DNA from: Nitratireductor sp.
Lineage (GTDB): Bacteria; Pseudomonadota; Alphaproteobacteria; Rhizobiales; Rhizobiaceae
Reading direction: 5' to 3'
DNA length: 61,447 nt
Assembly (NCBI GenBank): GCA_020441665.1
Contig: JAGRLT010000098.1
Coordinates: forward strand, 1-61,447
The position numbers were made by a program, and so were the translations under genes. Below, piece after piece: positions 15,998 through 25,594 of this stretch (its first letter is position 1; every line of letters begins with the position of its first letter). A model generated the notes under the pieces. That model did not search any database. It saw nothing but the letters and a program-made list of their open reading frames with translations, and was not told where the DNA came from.

Positions 15998-16710
15998 GCC
16001 GCCGGCAACGATCGCCGGCCGTGCAACATCGGACCGCGCATCGCCCGGCCAGGCAATGTCAAGGCGCTCGATCTGGACGCCAGGCTGGTTCACCCGCATT
16101 CCCCGCTCAACTCCCGCAGGTTGTCAAAACCCCTGCCTTTACAACGATCCGGCTGGCTCGGGCCCATGCCCTTGCGGCGGCGGATCGCCCCTGAAACCGG
16201 TAGATCGCCCGCTCCAGACGGGCCTCCGCCGATCGATTATGATCGCCTCTTTGACGGTTATCCTGGGAGCCCCTCGCTCCCGTGGCGCCTGCCTGTGCGC
16301 CCGATATCCCTGCGATCTCCAGTTGCTGCCTATCGCGCCGGAAGGGTTAACAAAAGGTTAACCGGCGCAAAGGCAGCCTCACCCATCGGTTTGGCTAGTG
16401 GAAGAATGGGGCAAGACTGTGATCGGATTGCCGGTTTCCGCCGCAATTTCCGGCCGTGATCGGCACGGCAATTCGTGTCTTTCCAGCGATCTCGCGGCGT
16501 TTGGGCTGCCCGAAACACGGTTTTCGCGGAAGGCGGGGCAAAGTCCCGGTGAAATGACAAAATTGCAGCAACCGAAACAATTTTCAGGAAAATCCCGATT
16601 GCCCCTTGTCGCTCGACCGGTCGCGGATGCTAGTATCGTCCAGAATCAGTTGGGACTCCGCGCCGGGCAGGCAGAGCCGGGCGGAGTTTAGGGTCGAGGG
16701 TCCAGCGGCA
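15998..16710. other. Long intergenic region with CtrA box
   Basis: 713 bases between the divergent lipoprotein and cold-shock genes. No convincing gene. It carries a perfect CtrA-type site (16347-16362, listed separately). It probably contains a long leader for the cold-shock gene, as is common for csp mRNAs. Confidence 0.5.
16347..16362. promoter_or_regulatory. CtrA binding box
   Basis: TTAA-CAAAAGG-TTAAC matches the consensus TTAA-N7-TTAAC of the cell-cycle regulator CtrA at all nine specified positions. It lies 350 bases from both the lipoprotein and the cold-shock start codons. The two GTTAAC halves also make an inverted repeat (16346-16363). Confidence 0.65.
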
Positions 16711-17343
16711 ATGGGGGCCAAAACAACCAGTTCGCAAGCGGGCGGGTTTGAGCGCGAAACAGGCTCCGGTGCCGGAAGCCGGGGCGTGGGCGATGCCTTG
16801 GGCCTGAGGGCGGGCGGCGCCGGCCTCGACGGCGAAGTGGTTCAGATCGCCGGTTCCATCAAATGGTTCGATGTCTCCAAGGGGTTCGGCTTCGTCGTGC
16901 CCGATGAGGATCTGCCCGATGTGCTGCTGCACGTCACCTGCCTTCGCAAAGACGGGTTCAACACGGTCCTGCCGGGTTCCCGCGTGGTGATCGAGGCCGT
17001 GCAGCGCGACAAGGGCTGGCAGACGCTGCGCGTTCTTTCCATGGACGACACCACCGCCGAACAGCCGTTGCAGGGGCAGGACCAGCGCACCCATGTGACC
17101 GTCAAGTCGGAAAGCCCGATCGAGCGCGTCCAGGTCAAATGGTTCAACCGCACCCGTGGCTATGGTTTCGTGGTCAAGGACGGCGCCGATATCTTCGTCC
17201 ATATGGAGACGCTGCGGAAATTCGGCCTCGCCGAATTGCGGCCCGGCCAATGGGTGCTGGTGCGGTTCGGCAAGGGCCCCAAGGGCCTGATGGCGGCGGA
17301 AATCTATCCCGATGACGGCCGCTATCAGATGAAGCAGAACTGA
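16711..17343 (+). CDS. Tandem cold-shock-domain protein
   Basis: 210 residues with two cold-shock domains. The first (about 48-115) has [19 protein letters not shown] and the divergent RNP2 LLHVTC. The second (about 140-205) has [19 protein letters not shown] and RNP2 DIFVHM. These are the RNA-binding RNP1/RNP2 aromatic motifs. Double-domain Csp proteins of about 200 residues are typical of Rhizobiales and bind single-stranded RNA or DNA. The start at 16711 is favoured by GAGGG about ten bases upstream; in-frame codons further upstream give a sequence without similarity. A long leader precedes it. Confidence 0.9.
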   Translation: MGAKTTSSQAGGFERETGSGAGSRGVGDALGLRAGGAGLDGEVVQIAGSIKWFDVSKGFGFVVPDEDLPDVLLHVTCLRKDGFNTVLPGSRVVIEAVQRDKGWQTLRVLSMDDTTAEQPLQGQDQRTHVTVKSESPIERVQVKWFNRTRGYGFVVKDGADIFVHMETLRKFGLAELRPGQWVLVRFGKGPKGLMAAEIYPDDGRYQMKQN

Positions 17344-17602
17344 TAGAAGTCAGTTAGTTATACAAAAAACTTCAAGCAATTTATTGATTGATGTCGGGCA
17401 ATTGCGCGCCTTGGCCCATCTCGTCTCTTTCAAATCCGGGCCGGATGCGGCATGAAGCGCGCTGGTGGCTTGCGGTGCGAAAGGGAAAGCGGTGCCGGGC
17501 AACGGGCGGACAGAGACGGGACGGGGCGGGGCGGGCGGTCGCCCGGCCGGTGCCGCATTGCCCCGATCGATCCGTGCCGGCGGCAAGGCGCGGCCCGAGG
17601 AT

Positions 17603-18763
17603 ATGAGGGGTCGCAAGGACAGGCGGGAGCGTGCGCGCGGCGAAGACCGGCGGGAGGGCCGGCTCGGCGTCACGATTGCCTCCAGCCTGCAATTCAGCCA
17701 TGTCAGCCATCGCTACGGTCCGCATGAGACGATCCGCGATCTGTCGCTCGATATCGCGCCCGGCGAGGTGGTGTCGCTGCTCGGGCCGTCGGGCTCCGGC
17801 AAGACGACGCTGCTGCGCCTTGCCGCGGGGCTGCAGCGGCCGCTGTCGGGCGAGATCGCCATCAACCATCAGGTGGTTTCGAACGCCGGCGGCCTGGTGC
17901 CGCCGGAAAAGCGCGGCATCGGCCTCGTCTTCCAGGATTTCGCCCTGTTTCCCCATATGACGATCCGCACCAATGTGGAATTCGGCCTGACCAAGCTCGC
18001 CGCCGCCGAGCGCAAGGCCTATGCGCTCTACATGCTGAAGACCGTCGGCCTCGACGGCAAGGCCGACCGCTATCCGCACAACCTGTCGGGCGGCGAACAG
18101 CAGCGCGTGGCGCTGGCCCGCGCCTTGGCGCCGAAACCCGGCATATTGTTGATGGACGAGCCGTTTTCGGGCCTCGACGGGCGCCTGCGCGAAAGCGTGC
18201 GCAACGAGACGCTGGCCATTCTGCGCTCGACCCGGTCGACGGTCGTCGTCGTCACCCACGATCCCGAGGAAGCGCTGAACATCTCCGACCGCATCGCGCT
18301 GATGCGCGATGGCCGCATCGTCCAGTTCGGCGCTTGCGAGGAACTCTACCACCGCCCGGCCGATCTTTTCGCCGCCCGCTTCTTCTCCGAGGTCAACCAG
18401 TTCTCGGGCCGGCTGAGCGAGGGCATTGTCGACACGCCCGTCGGCAGTTTCCGCTATCGTGGCGACAGGCCGCTGCCCGACGGACCGGTGGTCGTCTGCG
18501 TCAGGCCGTCGGATGTCGGCATTCTGGCCGGCGAGGAAACCCCCGACCGGCGCAGGAGCGACGGCGGAAAAGCGCTGAAGACCGCCTATGTGCAGTCGAA
18601 ACGCTTTATCGGGGAGAGCGAACTGGTCGCTCTCTACATTCCCGAGGGGGAAATCCGCCTGCAGGCGAAACTGCCCGACGGAACCGCCGGCAATCCGGGC
18701 GATGCGGTGCGCGTCATGCTCGATGCGGCGCGGGCGCTGGTTTTCGCGGCAGGCGATGACTGA
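17603..18763 (+). CDS. Orphan ABC transporter ATPase (FbpC/PotA-like)
   Basis: 386 residues. The nucleotide-binding domain has Walker A LLGPSGSGKTT, the Q loop VFQDFALFPH, the signature NLSGGEQQRVALARAL, Walker B ILLMDEPFSGLD and the switch histidine VVVTHDPEEAL. The C-terminal 130 residues form a TOBE-like domain, as in ferric iron, spermidine or molybdate importers. No permease or binding-protein gene adjoins, so it must partner proteins encoded elsewhere. The start is uncertain: the 17603 ATG precedes a very basic stretch, and similarity to the family begins only near the LQFSHVSHRYG segment. Confidence 0.85.
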   Translation: MRGRKDRRERARGEDRREGRLGVTIASSLQFSHVSHRYGPHETIRDLSLDIAPGEVVSLLGPSGSGKTTLLRLAAGLQRPLSGEIAINHQVVSNAGGLVPPEKRGIGLVFQDFALFPHMTIRTNVEFGLTKLAAAERKAYALYMLKTVGLDGKADRYPHNLSGGEQQRVALARALAPKPGILLMDEPFSGLDGRLRESVRNETLAILRSTRSTVVVVTHDPEEALNISDRIALMRDGRIVQFGACEELYHRPADLFAARFFSEVNQFSGRLSEGIVDTPVGSFRYRGDRPLPDGPVVVCVRPSDVGILAGEETPDRRRSDGGKALKTAYVQSKRFIGESELVALYIPEGEIRLQAKLPDGTAGNPGDAVRVMLDAARALVFAAGDD

Positions 18764-18768
18764 GCCGG

Positions 18769-18811
18769 GCGGCAAGGCGCCTGCAAGTCGAACAAATCCG
18801 CGCCTTGCCGC
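18769..18811 (+). terminator. Long hairpin after the ABC ATPase gene
   Basis: Perfect 12-bp inverted repeat GCGGCAAGGCGC/GCGCCTTGCCGC separated by 19 bases, starting 6 bases past the stop codon. No T tract follows, so it may be an mRNA 3'-end stabiliser rather than an intrinsic terminator. Confidence 0.6.
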
Positions 18812-18994
18812 AAAGTTGAGATGACAAGACCCGGACCAGACCCTATATGCGGGTGAGAAATGGGCCGCATCCGTGTTCACCATGTTGTCACACGGTGCCG
18901 CGTCGGCTTGCGGCGGGGGGCATGGGCGCGATAAGGTGCGCGCGGAGAAACAGGCCTGCAGGGACGGGCCCCGGAATGGAGAGGATCTCATCTC

Positions 18995-19210
18995 ATGGGA
19001 CAGATCGGCATTTGGCAGATCGTGATTATCGCCGTCGTGGTGGTGCTGCTGTTCGGCCGCGGCAAGATTTCGGAATTGATGGGCGACGTCGCCAAGGGCA
19101 TCAATTCGTTCAAGAAGGGTCTGAAGGACGAGGAGACCGAGGTCGCCAGGACCATCGATCAGAAATCGTCCGAGACCGTCGCCGAGGCCAAGGAAAAAAC
19201 CAACAGCTAG
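18995..19210 (+). CDS. tatA: Sec-independent protein translocase TatA
   Basis: 71 residues. An N-terminal transmembrane helix (about 4-20) leads through the FGRGKISEL hinge into an amphipathic helix ([18 protein letters not shown]) and a charged tail. TatA forms the size-adapting pore of the twin-arginine pathway for folded proteins. It opens the tatABC-serS-surE-pcm run. The next gene, tatB, starts 62 bases later. Confidence 0.95.
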   Translation: MGQIGIWQIVIIAVVVVLLFGRGKISELMGDVAKGINSFKKGLKDEETEVARTIDQKSSETVAEAKEKTNS

Positions 19211-19272
19211 GCCCCGCTTCGACCCGGCGGCTCCGGCCTGCCGGGATGCGATAGCCATCTGGAAGCACGCAC

Positions 19273-19821
19273 TTGTTTGACATCGGCTGGTCGGAAATGC
19301 TGGTGGTCGCCGTCGTGGCGATCATCGTGGTCGGTCCCAAGGACCTGCCGCGCATGCTGCGCGGCTTCGGCAAGGTGATGGGCAATCTGCGCCGGATGGC
19401 CGGCGATTTTCAGCGCCAGTTCGACGATGCGATGCGCGAGGCGGAACTGGACGAGGTGAAGAACTTAGCAAAGGGCAAGGGCTTCGCACCGCTCGAGGAC
19501 GCCAGGAAGGCGGCCGAGAAGTTCAACCGCGATGTCAAGGAAAGCCTGGCGCAGACCGAAAAAAGCGTCAGCGCCTCGCTGAAGGATGAGGCCCCGGCGG
19601 CTTCGGCCGACGGTGCCGGATTGCCCGATCCGAAGCCTGCAAAACCCGCCGGACCGGCCTCCGCCGGGACCGGGAAGGCTGAGGCCGCCAAGCCCGTTGC
19701 GACCAAGCCCGTTGCCACCAAGCCCGTTGCAAAACCCGCCGCGAAGAAGCCGGCGGCGCGCAAGACCGCCGCCAAGAAGCCGGCGGCCGGGAAAACGGCC
19801 AGGAAGGCAGCCAGCGCATGA
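19273..19821 (+). CDS. tatB: Sec-independent protein translocase TatB
   Basis: 182 residues. The transmembrane helix and hinge are [20 protein letters not shown] and [16 protein letters not shown]; the P-K-D-L-P motif separates TatB from TatA. A long amphipathic helix (up to about 110) and a lysine/alanine/proline-rich tail follow, with repeats of KPVATKPVA and KKPAA. TatB with TatC recognises twin-arginine signal peptides. The start codon is TTG at 19273, preceded by GGAAG, and no ATG fits. The stop overlaps the tatC start by four bases. Confidence 0.93.
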   Translation: MFDIGWSEMLVVAVVAIIVVGPKDLPRMLRGFGKVMGNLRRMAGDFQRQFDDAMREAELDEVKNLAKGKGFAPLEDARKAAEKFNRDVKESLAQTEKSVSASLKDEAPAASADGAGLPDPKPAKPAGPASAGTGKAEAAKPVATKPVATKPVAKPAAKKPAARKTAAKKPAAGKTARKAASA

Positions 19822-20645
19822 GCGCCGACGAGGACGATATCGATGCCTCGAGCGCGCCGCTGATCGAGCATCTGATCGAATTGCGCCAGCGCCTGATGAA
19901 GACGGTGATCGCCATCGCCGTCTTCTTCGTCCTCTGCTTCATCTTTGCCGACCGCATCTTCAACGTGCTGATCGTTCCCTATCAGTGGGGGGCGGGCACG
20001 ACGGACGTCAAATTCATCTACACCGCGCTGGAAGAATATTTCTTCACCCAGTTGAAGATCGCCCTGTTCGGCTCGCTGTTCATTTCCTTCCCGGTCATCG
20101 CCACCCAGGTCTACGGCTTCGTCGCGCCCGGTCTCTACAAGAACGAGCGTCGCGCCTTCCTGCCGTTTCTGGTTGCAACCCCGGTCCTGTTCCTGATCGG
20201 CTCCTGTCTCGTCTATTTCCTCATCATGCCGCTGGCGACCAAGTTCTTCCTGTCCCAGCAGCAGGTGGGCGGCGACGGGCTCGCGACGATCGAGAACCTG
20301 CAGGCGGTCTCGACCTATCTGTCGCTGATCATGACGCTGATCTTCGCCTTCGGCCTGGTGTTCCAGTTGCCGGTGGCGATCACGCTGCTGGCGCGGGTCG
20401 GGCTTACCAGTTCCGACTGGCTCAGGGACAAGCGCAAATATGCGATCGTGCTGACCTTCATCGCCGCCGCCGTGCTGACGCCGCCCGATCCGATCAGCCA
20501 GCTGGGTCTCGCCATTCCGGCGCTGGCGCTTTACGAAGTGTCGATCTACATGGCGCGGATGGTCGAGCGCCAGCGCGCCCAGCGCGAAAAGGCCGAAGAG
20601 GAAGGTTCCTCCGCCTCGACCGCAACCGATGTTGCCACCGAGTAA
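19818..20645 (+). CDS. tatC: Sec-independent protein translocase TatC
   Basis: 275 residues with six transmembrane helices. The N-terminal [16 protein letters not shown] segment carries the conserved glutamate of the signal-peptide site, and FRxxF-type cytoplasmic loops are present before helix 3 ([15 protein letters not shown]). TatC is the multispanning receptor of the Tat translocase. The start overlaps the tatB stop (ATGA), indicating translational coupling. The serS gene follows after 87 bases. Confidence 0.95.
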   Translation: MSADEDDIDASSAPLIEHLIELRQRLMKTVIAIAVFFVLCFIFADRIFNVLIVPYQWGAGTTDVKFIYTALEEYFFTQLKIALFGSLFISFPVIATQVYGFVAPGLYKNERRAFLPFLVATPVLFLIGSCLVYFLIMPLATKFFLSQQQVGGDGLATIENLQAVSTYLSLIMTLIFAFGLVFQLPVAITLLARVGLTSSDWLRDKRKYAIVLTFIAAAVLTPPDPISQLGLAIPALALYEVSIYMARMVERQRAQREKAEEEGSSASTATDVATE

Positions 20646-20732
20646 GCTTGCCGCTACAGGGATGGCGCAATCACAGGGCGATCGATTCAAGCCTCGTTTC
20701 CGCTCCCTTCCTCCATCAAGCAGACACATCCC

Positions 20733-22016
20733 ATGTTCGATATCAAATGGATCCGCGACAATTCAGATGCCTTTGACGCCGGTGTGAGGCGGCGTGGGCT
20801 GGAACCGCTGTCCGCCTCCCTGATCGCGCTCGATGAGAAACGCCGCGCCCATGTGACGAAAGTTCAGGAGGCGCAGCAGCGCCGCAATGCCGCCTCGAAG
20901 GAAATCGGCGCGGCTTTTGCTCAGGGTGATACCGGCAAGGCGGAGAAACTGAAGGCGGAAGTCGCCGAGTTGAAGACCTTCCTGTCGGAAGCCGAGGAAA
21001 CCGAGCGCCAACTGACAGCGGAGCTTCGCGCGGCGCTCGAAGTCATTCCCAACCTGCCGCTCGACGACGTTCCTCACGGTCAGGACGAAGGCGGCAACGT
21101 GCTCTACCGCGAGCACGGCACCAGGCCCGCTTTCGCCTTTCAGCCGAAGGAGCATTTCGAGATCGGCGTGGCGCGGACGGGGATGGATTTCGACACGGCG
21201 GCAAAGCTTTCCGGCAGCCGTTTCGTCGTCCTCAAGGGCGAGATCGCCCGGCTCGAGCGCGCGCTCGGCCAGTTCATGCTCGACCTGCACACCAGCGAGC
21301 ACGGCTATAGCGAGGTCTCGCCGCCGCTGCTGGTCAACGACGCCACCATGTACGGCACGGGGCAGTTGCCGAAATTTGCCGAAGACCTGTTCCGCACCAC
21401 AGACGGCCGCTGGCTGATCCCCACCGCCGAAGTGCCGCTGACCAATATCGTGCGCGACGAGATCGTCGATCACGCAGCCCTGCCGATGCGCATGACGGCG
21501 CTGACCTACTGTTTCCGCGCCGAGGCGGGTTCCGCCGGCAAGGATACCCGCGGCATGCTGCGCCAGCACCAGTTTTCCAAGGTCGAGCTGGTGTCGGTAA
21601 CCGACGCGGAAACCTCCCTCGATGAACTGGAGCGCATGCTGTCCTGCGCCGAAAAGACCCTGCAGGCACTGGGCCTTGCCTATCGCGTCATGACGCTGTG
21701 CGATGGCGATATGGGCTTCGGCGCGCGCAAGACCTACGATATCGAGGTCTGGCTGCCGGGACAGGACACCTATCGCGAAATCTCGTCCTGCTCGGTCTGC
21801 GGCGATTTTCAGGCCCGGCGCATGAATGCCCGCTACCGCGACAGGGACGGCAAGACGCTGCACCATCTCCACACGCTCAACGGTTCGGGCGTCGCGGTCG
21901 GCCGCATGCTGATCGCGGTTCTGGAAAACTATCAGCAGGAGGATGGCAGCGTGCGCATCCCCGAAGCCCTGCAGCCCTATATGGGCGGCAGGACCGTGAT
22001 TGGAGTGGCTTCCTGA
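20733..22016 (+). CDS. serS: Serine--tRNA ligase
   Basis: 427 residues. The N-terminal coiled-coil arm (about 1-110), which grips the long variable arm of tRNA-Ser, is followed by the class II synthetase core. That core contains motif 2 ([25 protein letters not shown]) and motif 3 ([19 protein letters not shown]). It charges tRNA-Ser, and tRNA-Sec where present. The stop codon overlaps the surE start by one base (TGATG), so the two are probably translationally coupled. Confidence 0.97.
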   Translation: MFDIKWIRDNSDAFDAGVRRRGLEPLSASLIALDEKRRAHVTKVQEAQQRRNAASKEIGAAFAQGDTGKAEKLKAEVAELKTFLSEAEETERQLTAELRAALEVIPNLPLDDVPHGQDEGGNVLYREHGTRPAFAFQPKEHFEIGVARTGMDFDTAAKLSGSRFVVLKGEIARLERALGQFMLDLHTSEHGYSEVSPPLLVNDATMYGTGQLPKFAEDLFRTTDGRWLIPTAEVPLTNIVRDEIVDHAALPMRMTALTYCFRAEAGSAGKDTRGMLRQHQFSKVELVSVTDAETSLDELERMLSCAEKTLQALGLAYRVMTLCDGDMGFGARKTYDIEVWLPGQDTYREISSCSVCGDFQARRMNARYRDRDGKTLHHLHTLNGSGVAVGRMLIAVLENYQQEDGSVRIPEALQPYMGGRTVIGVAS

Positions 22017-22771
22017 TGCGCATCCTCATCACCAATGACGACGGCATCCATGCCGCGGGCCTTGAAGCCTGCTACCGGATCGCCAGGAGTTTCACCGAGG
22101 ATGTATGGATCTGCGCGCCGGAAACCGACCAGTCGGGCCTCGCCCATTCGCTGACGCTTTCCGAGCCGCTGCGCCTGCGCAAGGTGACCGACAAGCGCTT
22201 CGCCCTCAAGGGCACACCGACCGATTGCGTCATCATGGCGGTACGCGAAATCCTGCCCGAGCCGCCCGATCTCATCCTGTCGGGCGTCAATTCCGGCCAG
22301 AACATCTCCGACGACGTGACCTATTCGGGCACCGTTGCCGGCGCGATCGAGGGCGCGCTGCTCGACATCCGCTCCATCGCGCTCTCCCAGGCTTATAGCT
22401 GGGAGGAGGGCCTGCGCACCGTGCCGTGGGAGACGGCGGAAGCCCATGCCCCCGCCATCATCGAGAAGCTCCTGGACATGGAGTTTCCGCGCCGCACCTG
22501 CGTCAATGTGAACTTCCCCAATTGTCCTCCCGACGAGATCGCCGGCCTCGAAGTCACCCGGCAGGGCACCTACAGCCACGGCCTGTTCATGGACAAGCGC
22601 CGGGACGGGCGCGGCTTTCCCTATTACTGGCTGCGCTTTGGCCGCGAGCGCGAGGCGCCGCGCGACGGCACCGATATCAAGGCGCTGGCGGAAAACCGCA
22701 TCTCGGTGACGCCGCTCAAGCTTGATTTGACCGACGATGCCTTCGGTGCCAGTCTCAGGTCGAAGTTTTAG
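22016..22771 (+). CDS. surE: 5'/3'-nucleotidase SurE
   Basis: 251 residues. The N-terminal metal-binding motif [16 protein letters not shown] and the later [22 protein letters not shown] are the SurE signature. SurE removes phosphate from nucleoside monophosphates and is linked to survival in stationary phase. It is coupled to serS by a one-base overlap and is followed by pcm, the same surE-pcm pairing as in the classical surE-pcm-nlpD order of gammaproteobacteria. Confidence 0.96.
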   Translation: MRILITNDDGIHAAGLEACYRIARSFTEDVWICAPETDQSGLAHSLTLSEPLRLRKVTDKRFALKGTPTDCVIMAVREILPEPPDLILSGVNSGQNISDDVTYSGTVAGAIEGALLDIRSIALSQAYSWEEGLRTVPWETAEAHAPAIIEKLLDMEFPRRTCVNVNFPNCPPDEIAGLEVTRQGTYSHGLFMDKRRDGRGFPYYWLRFGREREAPRDGTDIKALAENRISVTPLKLDLTDDAFGASLRSKF

Positions 22772-22799
22772 GGCCCGGGGCGAATGAGCGGGGTAAGAC

Positions 22800-23444
22800 G
22801 TGCCGGTTGACAAGCGCGAGGCGGTGGCGGGCCTGCTGCTCAGGCTGAGGACGGCCGGCATCATGGACAAGCGCCTGTTCAAGGCGTTCGAGGCCGTGCC
22901 GCGGCAGAACTTCGTGCCGCTGATCTTTCTCGATCACTGCTATGAGCCCGGCTCCTTCCCGATCGAATGCGGGCAGATCATGACTTCCGGCGACCAGGTG
23001 GCCAAGACCCTGCTGGCGCTCGACGTGCAAGACAGCCACCGCGTGCTCGAAATCGGCACCGGCACCGGCTATCAGGCAGCCCTGCTCGCCCACCTCGCCA
23101 AGAAGGTGACGACCCTCGACCGCTACCGCACCCTGGTCGAGAAGGCGAAGACGCGCCTCGACACGCTCAAGATCACCAATGTGCTGGCAAGCCATGCCGA
23201 CGGCATGGCGGGCCTGTCCAACGCGCTGTTCGACCGCATCGTGATCAACGGTTCGCTGCCCGAGGCGCCCAAGCACCTGATCGAGCAGCTTGCCTCCAAC
23301 GGCGTGATGATCGTGCCGGTCGGGCCAGGCGACGGCGTCCAGCACCTGACGCGGATGACCAAGGTCGGCTCGCGCTTCAACAATGAGGTGCTGGCCGAGG
23401 TGCGCATGCAGCCGCTGAAGCCCGGCGTGTCGAAGGCGATCTAG
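22800..23444 (+). CDS. pcm: Protein-L-isoaspartate O-methyltransferase
   Basis: 214 residues. The SAM-binding motif VLEIGTGTGYQAALLAHL (about 82-99) and the preceding segment with MTSGDQVAKTL are those of the PCMT family, which methylates isoaspartyl residues to start repair of aged proteins. The canonical I-S-x-P-x-x-V substrate loop reads MTSGDQVA here, so the divergence is worth noting. The start is GTG at 22800, with GGGG about eight bases upstream. It follows surE by 28 bases. Confidence 0.88.
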   Translation: MPVDKREAVAGLLLRLRTAGIMDKRLFKAFEAVPRQNFVPLIFLDHCYEPGSFPIECGQIMTSGDQVAKTLLALDVQDSHRVLEIGTGTGYQAALLAHLAKKVTTLDRYRTLVEKAKTRLDTLKITNVLASHADGMAGLSNALFDRIVINGSLPEAPKHLIEQLASNGVMIVPVGPGDGVQHLTRMTKVGSRFNNEVLAEVRMQPLKPGVSKAI

Positions 23445-23456
23445 GGCGAAGGCGAG

Positions 23457-23969
23457 ATGAGCGGCATGGGTGGCTTTCACATTCGCGAGGCGCGGGATGC
23501 CGACTGGCCCTCCTGCTGGCGGATCATCCAGCCGGTCTTCGCGGCCGGCGAGACCTATCCCGCCTATGGCGGCATCGACAGCGAGGAGGCGCGGGCCTAC
23601 TGGATGGTTTCCGCCCGCAAGACCTATGTCGCCGTGGACGAGGACGGCAGCCTGCTCGGCACCTATTACCTGCGGCCGAACCAGCCGGGGCGTGGCGACC
23701 ATGTCTGCAATTGCGGCTATGTCACCGCCGATGTGGCGCGGGGCAGGGGCATCGCCACGGCCATGTGCGAGCACTCCCAGCGCGAGGCAACAAGGCTCGG
23801 CTTCACCGCCATGCAGTTCAATCTGGTGGTGGCGACCAATACCGCCGCCGTCCGGCTGTGGCGGAAACTCGGCTTTGAGATCATCGGCACCTTGCCCGGT
23901 GTCTTCCGCCACGACCGGCTCGGCCCGGTCGATGCCCATGTGATGTTCAAGCAACTGTCCGGCGGCTGA
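23457..23969 (+). CDS. GNAT-family N-acetyltransferase
   Basis: 170 residues, one GNAT domain. The acetyl-CoA loop is VTADVARGRGIATAMCEHS (about 90-108), followed by the ATNTAAVRLWRKLGFEIIGTLP end typical of the family. It resembles L-amino acid or ribosomal-protein N-acetyltransferases. The substrate is unknown. It lies 12 bases after pcm and before the NlpD-like gene, so it is probably cotranscribed with surE-pcm. Confidence 0.88.
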   Translation: MSGMGGFHIREARDADWPSCWRIIQPVFAAGETYPAYGGIDSEEARAYWMVSARKTYVAVDEDGSLLGTYYLRPNQPGRGDHVCNCGYVTADVARGRGIATAMCEHSQREATRLGFTAMQFNLVVATNTAAVRLWRKLGFEIIGTLPGVFRHDRLGPVDAHVMFKQLSGG

Positions 23970-24008
23970 TTTCGGACGGGCGGCAATTTTGCCGGAAAAT
24001 CAGGCATC

Positions 24009-24024
24009 TTAACCCTGCGGTAAC
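24009..24024. promoter_or_regulatory. Imperfect CtrA-like box
   Basis: TTAA-CCCTGCG-GTAAC matches the CtrA consensus at eight of nine positions, and another TTAAC follows at 24026-24030. It lies 55 bases before the preferred start of the NlpD-like gene, where a promoter would be. Confidence 0.45.
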
Positions 24025-24078
24025 ATTAACGCGGTCTAATCGGATTTGATTCAAGTTGCATCGCGTGAGTATCGAGTA

Positions 24079-25491
24079 ATGCGTACACCAGTATTGCGTC
24101 ACTGTTCCCGGCAGCGGGCCCGCCAGCTCGCCAGGGTCAGCCTCATCGCACTGACCGCCGCGACCGTTTCAGCCTGTAGTTCCGATTTTACCCGGTTCGA
24201 CCGGACGCTCCGATCGGCGCTGCCGCAATCGGCAAACCAGCAGACGGCCCAGCAGAACCCCTATCCCGGCGAAGTCGATCCGGCGACCACCGCCTCGATC
24301 GCGCCCGCCAATGGCGCGCCGCAGCCGCTCGGCCAGGTCGATCCCTATCGCAGCGAACCCGACCATGCCGGCTACTCGCCGCAGCAGCCCAACTACAATT
24401 CGGGCGTGGTCAGCCAGAAATTGCCCGATCCGGTGGGCGCGCCGCGTCCTGCCGTCGACCGTACGGTGACCGGCTCGCTCGCGCCGCAACAGCCGGCCGC
24501 TGCCGGCGGCACGATCACCGTTCAGCCCGGCGATACGCTTCTGGGGCTGGCGCGGCGCCATGGCGTTTCGCTTTCCGCCATGATGCGCGCCAACCAGATC
24601 AGCGACGCTTCCAGCATCCGCATCGGCCAGCATCTGGTTCTGCCCGGCGCGGGCGGTACGGTCGCCAGGGCCGACGGCACTTATGGCCCCGCACCCAAGA
24701 CCCCGATCAAAACCGCCGGGACTGCCAGGGTGTCGACGCCGGTCGCCGACACCGCCGGAACGCTCGGCGACCAGAAGAAGCTGATCGAGAACCGCCAGAC
24801 GACCCTGCAGAGCCAGGCGAGCCGCCTCGGCGCGGATAGCGGGCGCTATGTGGTCAAGGCGGGCGATTCGCTTTCCTCGATCGCCGGCCGGCACGCGGTT
24901 TCCGTCAAATCGCTGATGGACATCAACAGGCTGACCAGCGCGTCGATCCATATCGGCCAGCAACTCACCATCCCGGGCGGCGGCGCCGCCGCGCCGGTGC
25001 GGGCAGCGGAAATAAAGTCCGCCGAGATGCAGGGGCCGAAAGCCTATACCAAGCCGACCGTCGACGACACGGTCACCGGTTCGGTCGATACCAAGGCGCC
25101 CGAGAGCACCGGCATCAAGACGCTGCGCTGGCCGGTCAATGGCCGCATCATCTCCGCCTATGGCGACCGGCACGGCGACGACCGCAATGACGGCATCGAC
25201 ATTTCCGTGCCCGAGGGCACGGTGGTGCGGGCGGCCGAGAACGGCGTGGTGATCTATTCGGGCAGCGATCTGGAGGATTTCGGCAATCTGGTTCTGATCC
25301 GCCACGATGGCGGCCTGGTCACCGCCTATGCCCACAACAAGCAGAACAGTGTCGCCAAGGGAGCCAAGGTCAGGCGCGGCGATCAGGTCGCCCTGTCGGG
25401 CCGCACGGGCGATGCCAGGGCGCCGATACTGCATTTCGAGGTTCGCAAGGATGCGAAGCCCGTCAATCCGGAGAAATATCTGGGGGGATAG
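24079..25491 (+). CDS. NlpD/DipM-like lipoprotein with two LysM domains and a degenerate LytM (M23) domain
   Basis: 470 residues. The signal peptide ends with SAC (lipobox, cysteine 33). LysM domains are at about 145-190 and 256-300, and an M23/LytM domain at about 350-470. The first zinc ligand position reads NDGIDI instead of H-x-G-x-D, and the last motif reads PILHFEV with the first histidine missing. Similar losses mark NlpD and EnvC, which activate amidases rather than cut peptidoglycan. Its place after surE-pcm matches nlpD. A TTG at 24046 would add 11 residues; ATG at 24079 fits the lipoprotein signal. Confidence 0.88.
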   Translation: MRTPVLRHCSRQRARQLARVSLIALTAATVSACSSDFTRFDRTLRSALPQSANQQTAQQNPYPGEVDPATTASIAPANGAPQPLGQVDPYRSEPDHAGYSPQQPNYNSGVVSQKLPDPVGAPRPAVDRTVTGSLAPQQPAAAGGTITVQPGDTLLGLARRHGVSLSAMMRANQISDASSIRIGQHLVLPGAGGTVARADGTYGPAPKTPIKTAGTARVSTPVADTAGTLGDQKKLIENRQTTLQSQASRLGADSGRYVVKAGDSLSSIAGRHAVSVKSLMDINRLTSASIHIGQQLTIPGGGAAAPVRAAEIKSAEMQGPKAYTKPTVDDTVTGSVDTKAPESTGIKTLRWPVNGRIISAYGDRHGDDRNDGIDISVPEGTVVRAAENGVVIYSGSDLEDFGNLVLIRHDGGLVTAYAHNKQNSVAKGAKVRRGDQVALSGRTGDARAPILHFEVRKDAKPVNPEKYLGG

Positions 25492-25536
25492 GGGGTATTC
25501 CCCGCGTGGGGACGCATGATATTTCTTCGTGAACGA

Positions 25537-25571
25537 GCCCGTGCCGGACCCCGGCGCGGGCTTGCTTATTG
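25537..25571. terminator. Terminator between convergent genes
   Basis: GCCCGTGCCGG/CCGGCGCGGGC stem (one T-G pair) with loop ACC at 25537-25561, then TTGCTTATT. It serves the NlpD-like gene and possibly the facing DUF815 gene. Confidence 0.7.
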
Positions 25572-25594
25572 GATGGGTGTTGCGGGGCTAACTA

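Noticed and set aside
16398..16691. 97-codon frame upstream of the cold-shock gene
   Set aside because: No signal, domain or ribosome binding site; overlaps the expected csp leader.
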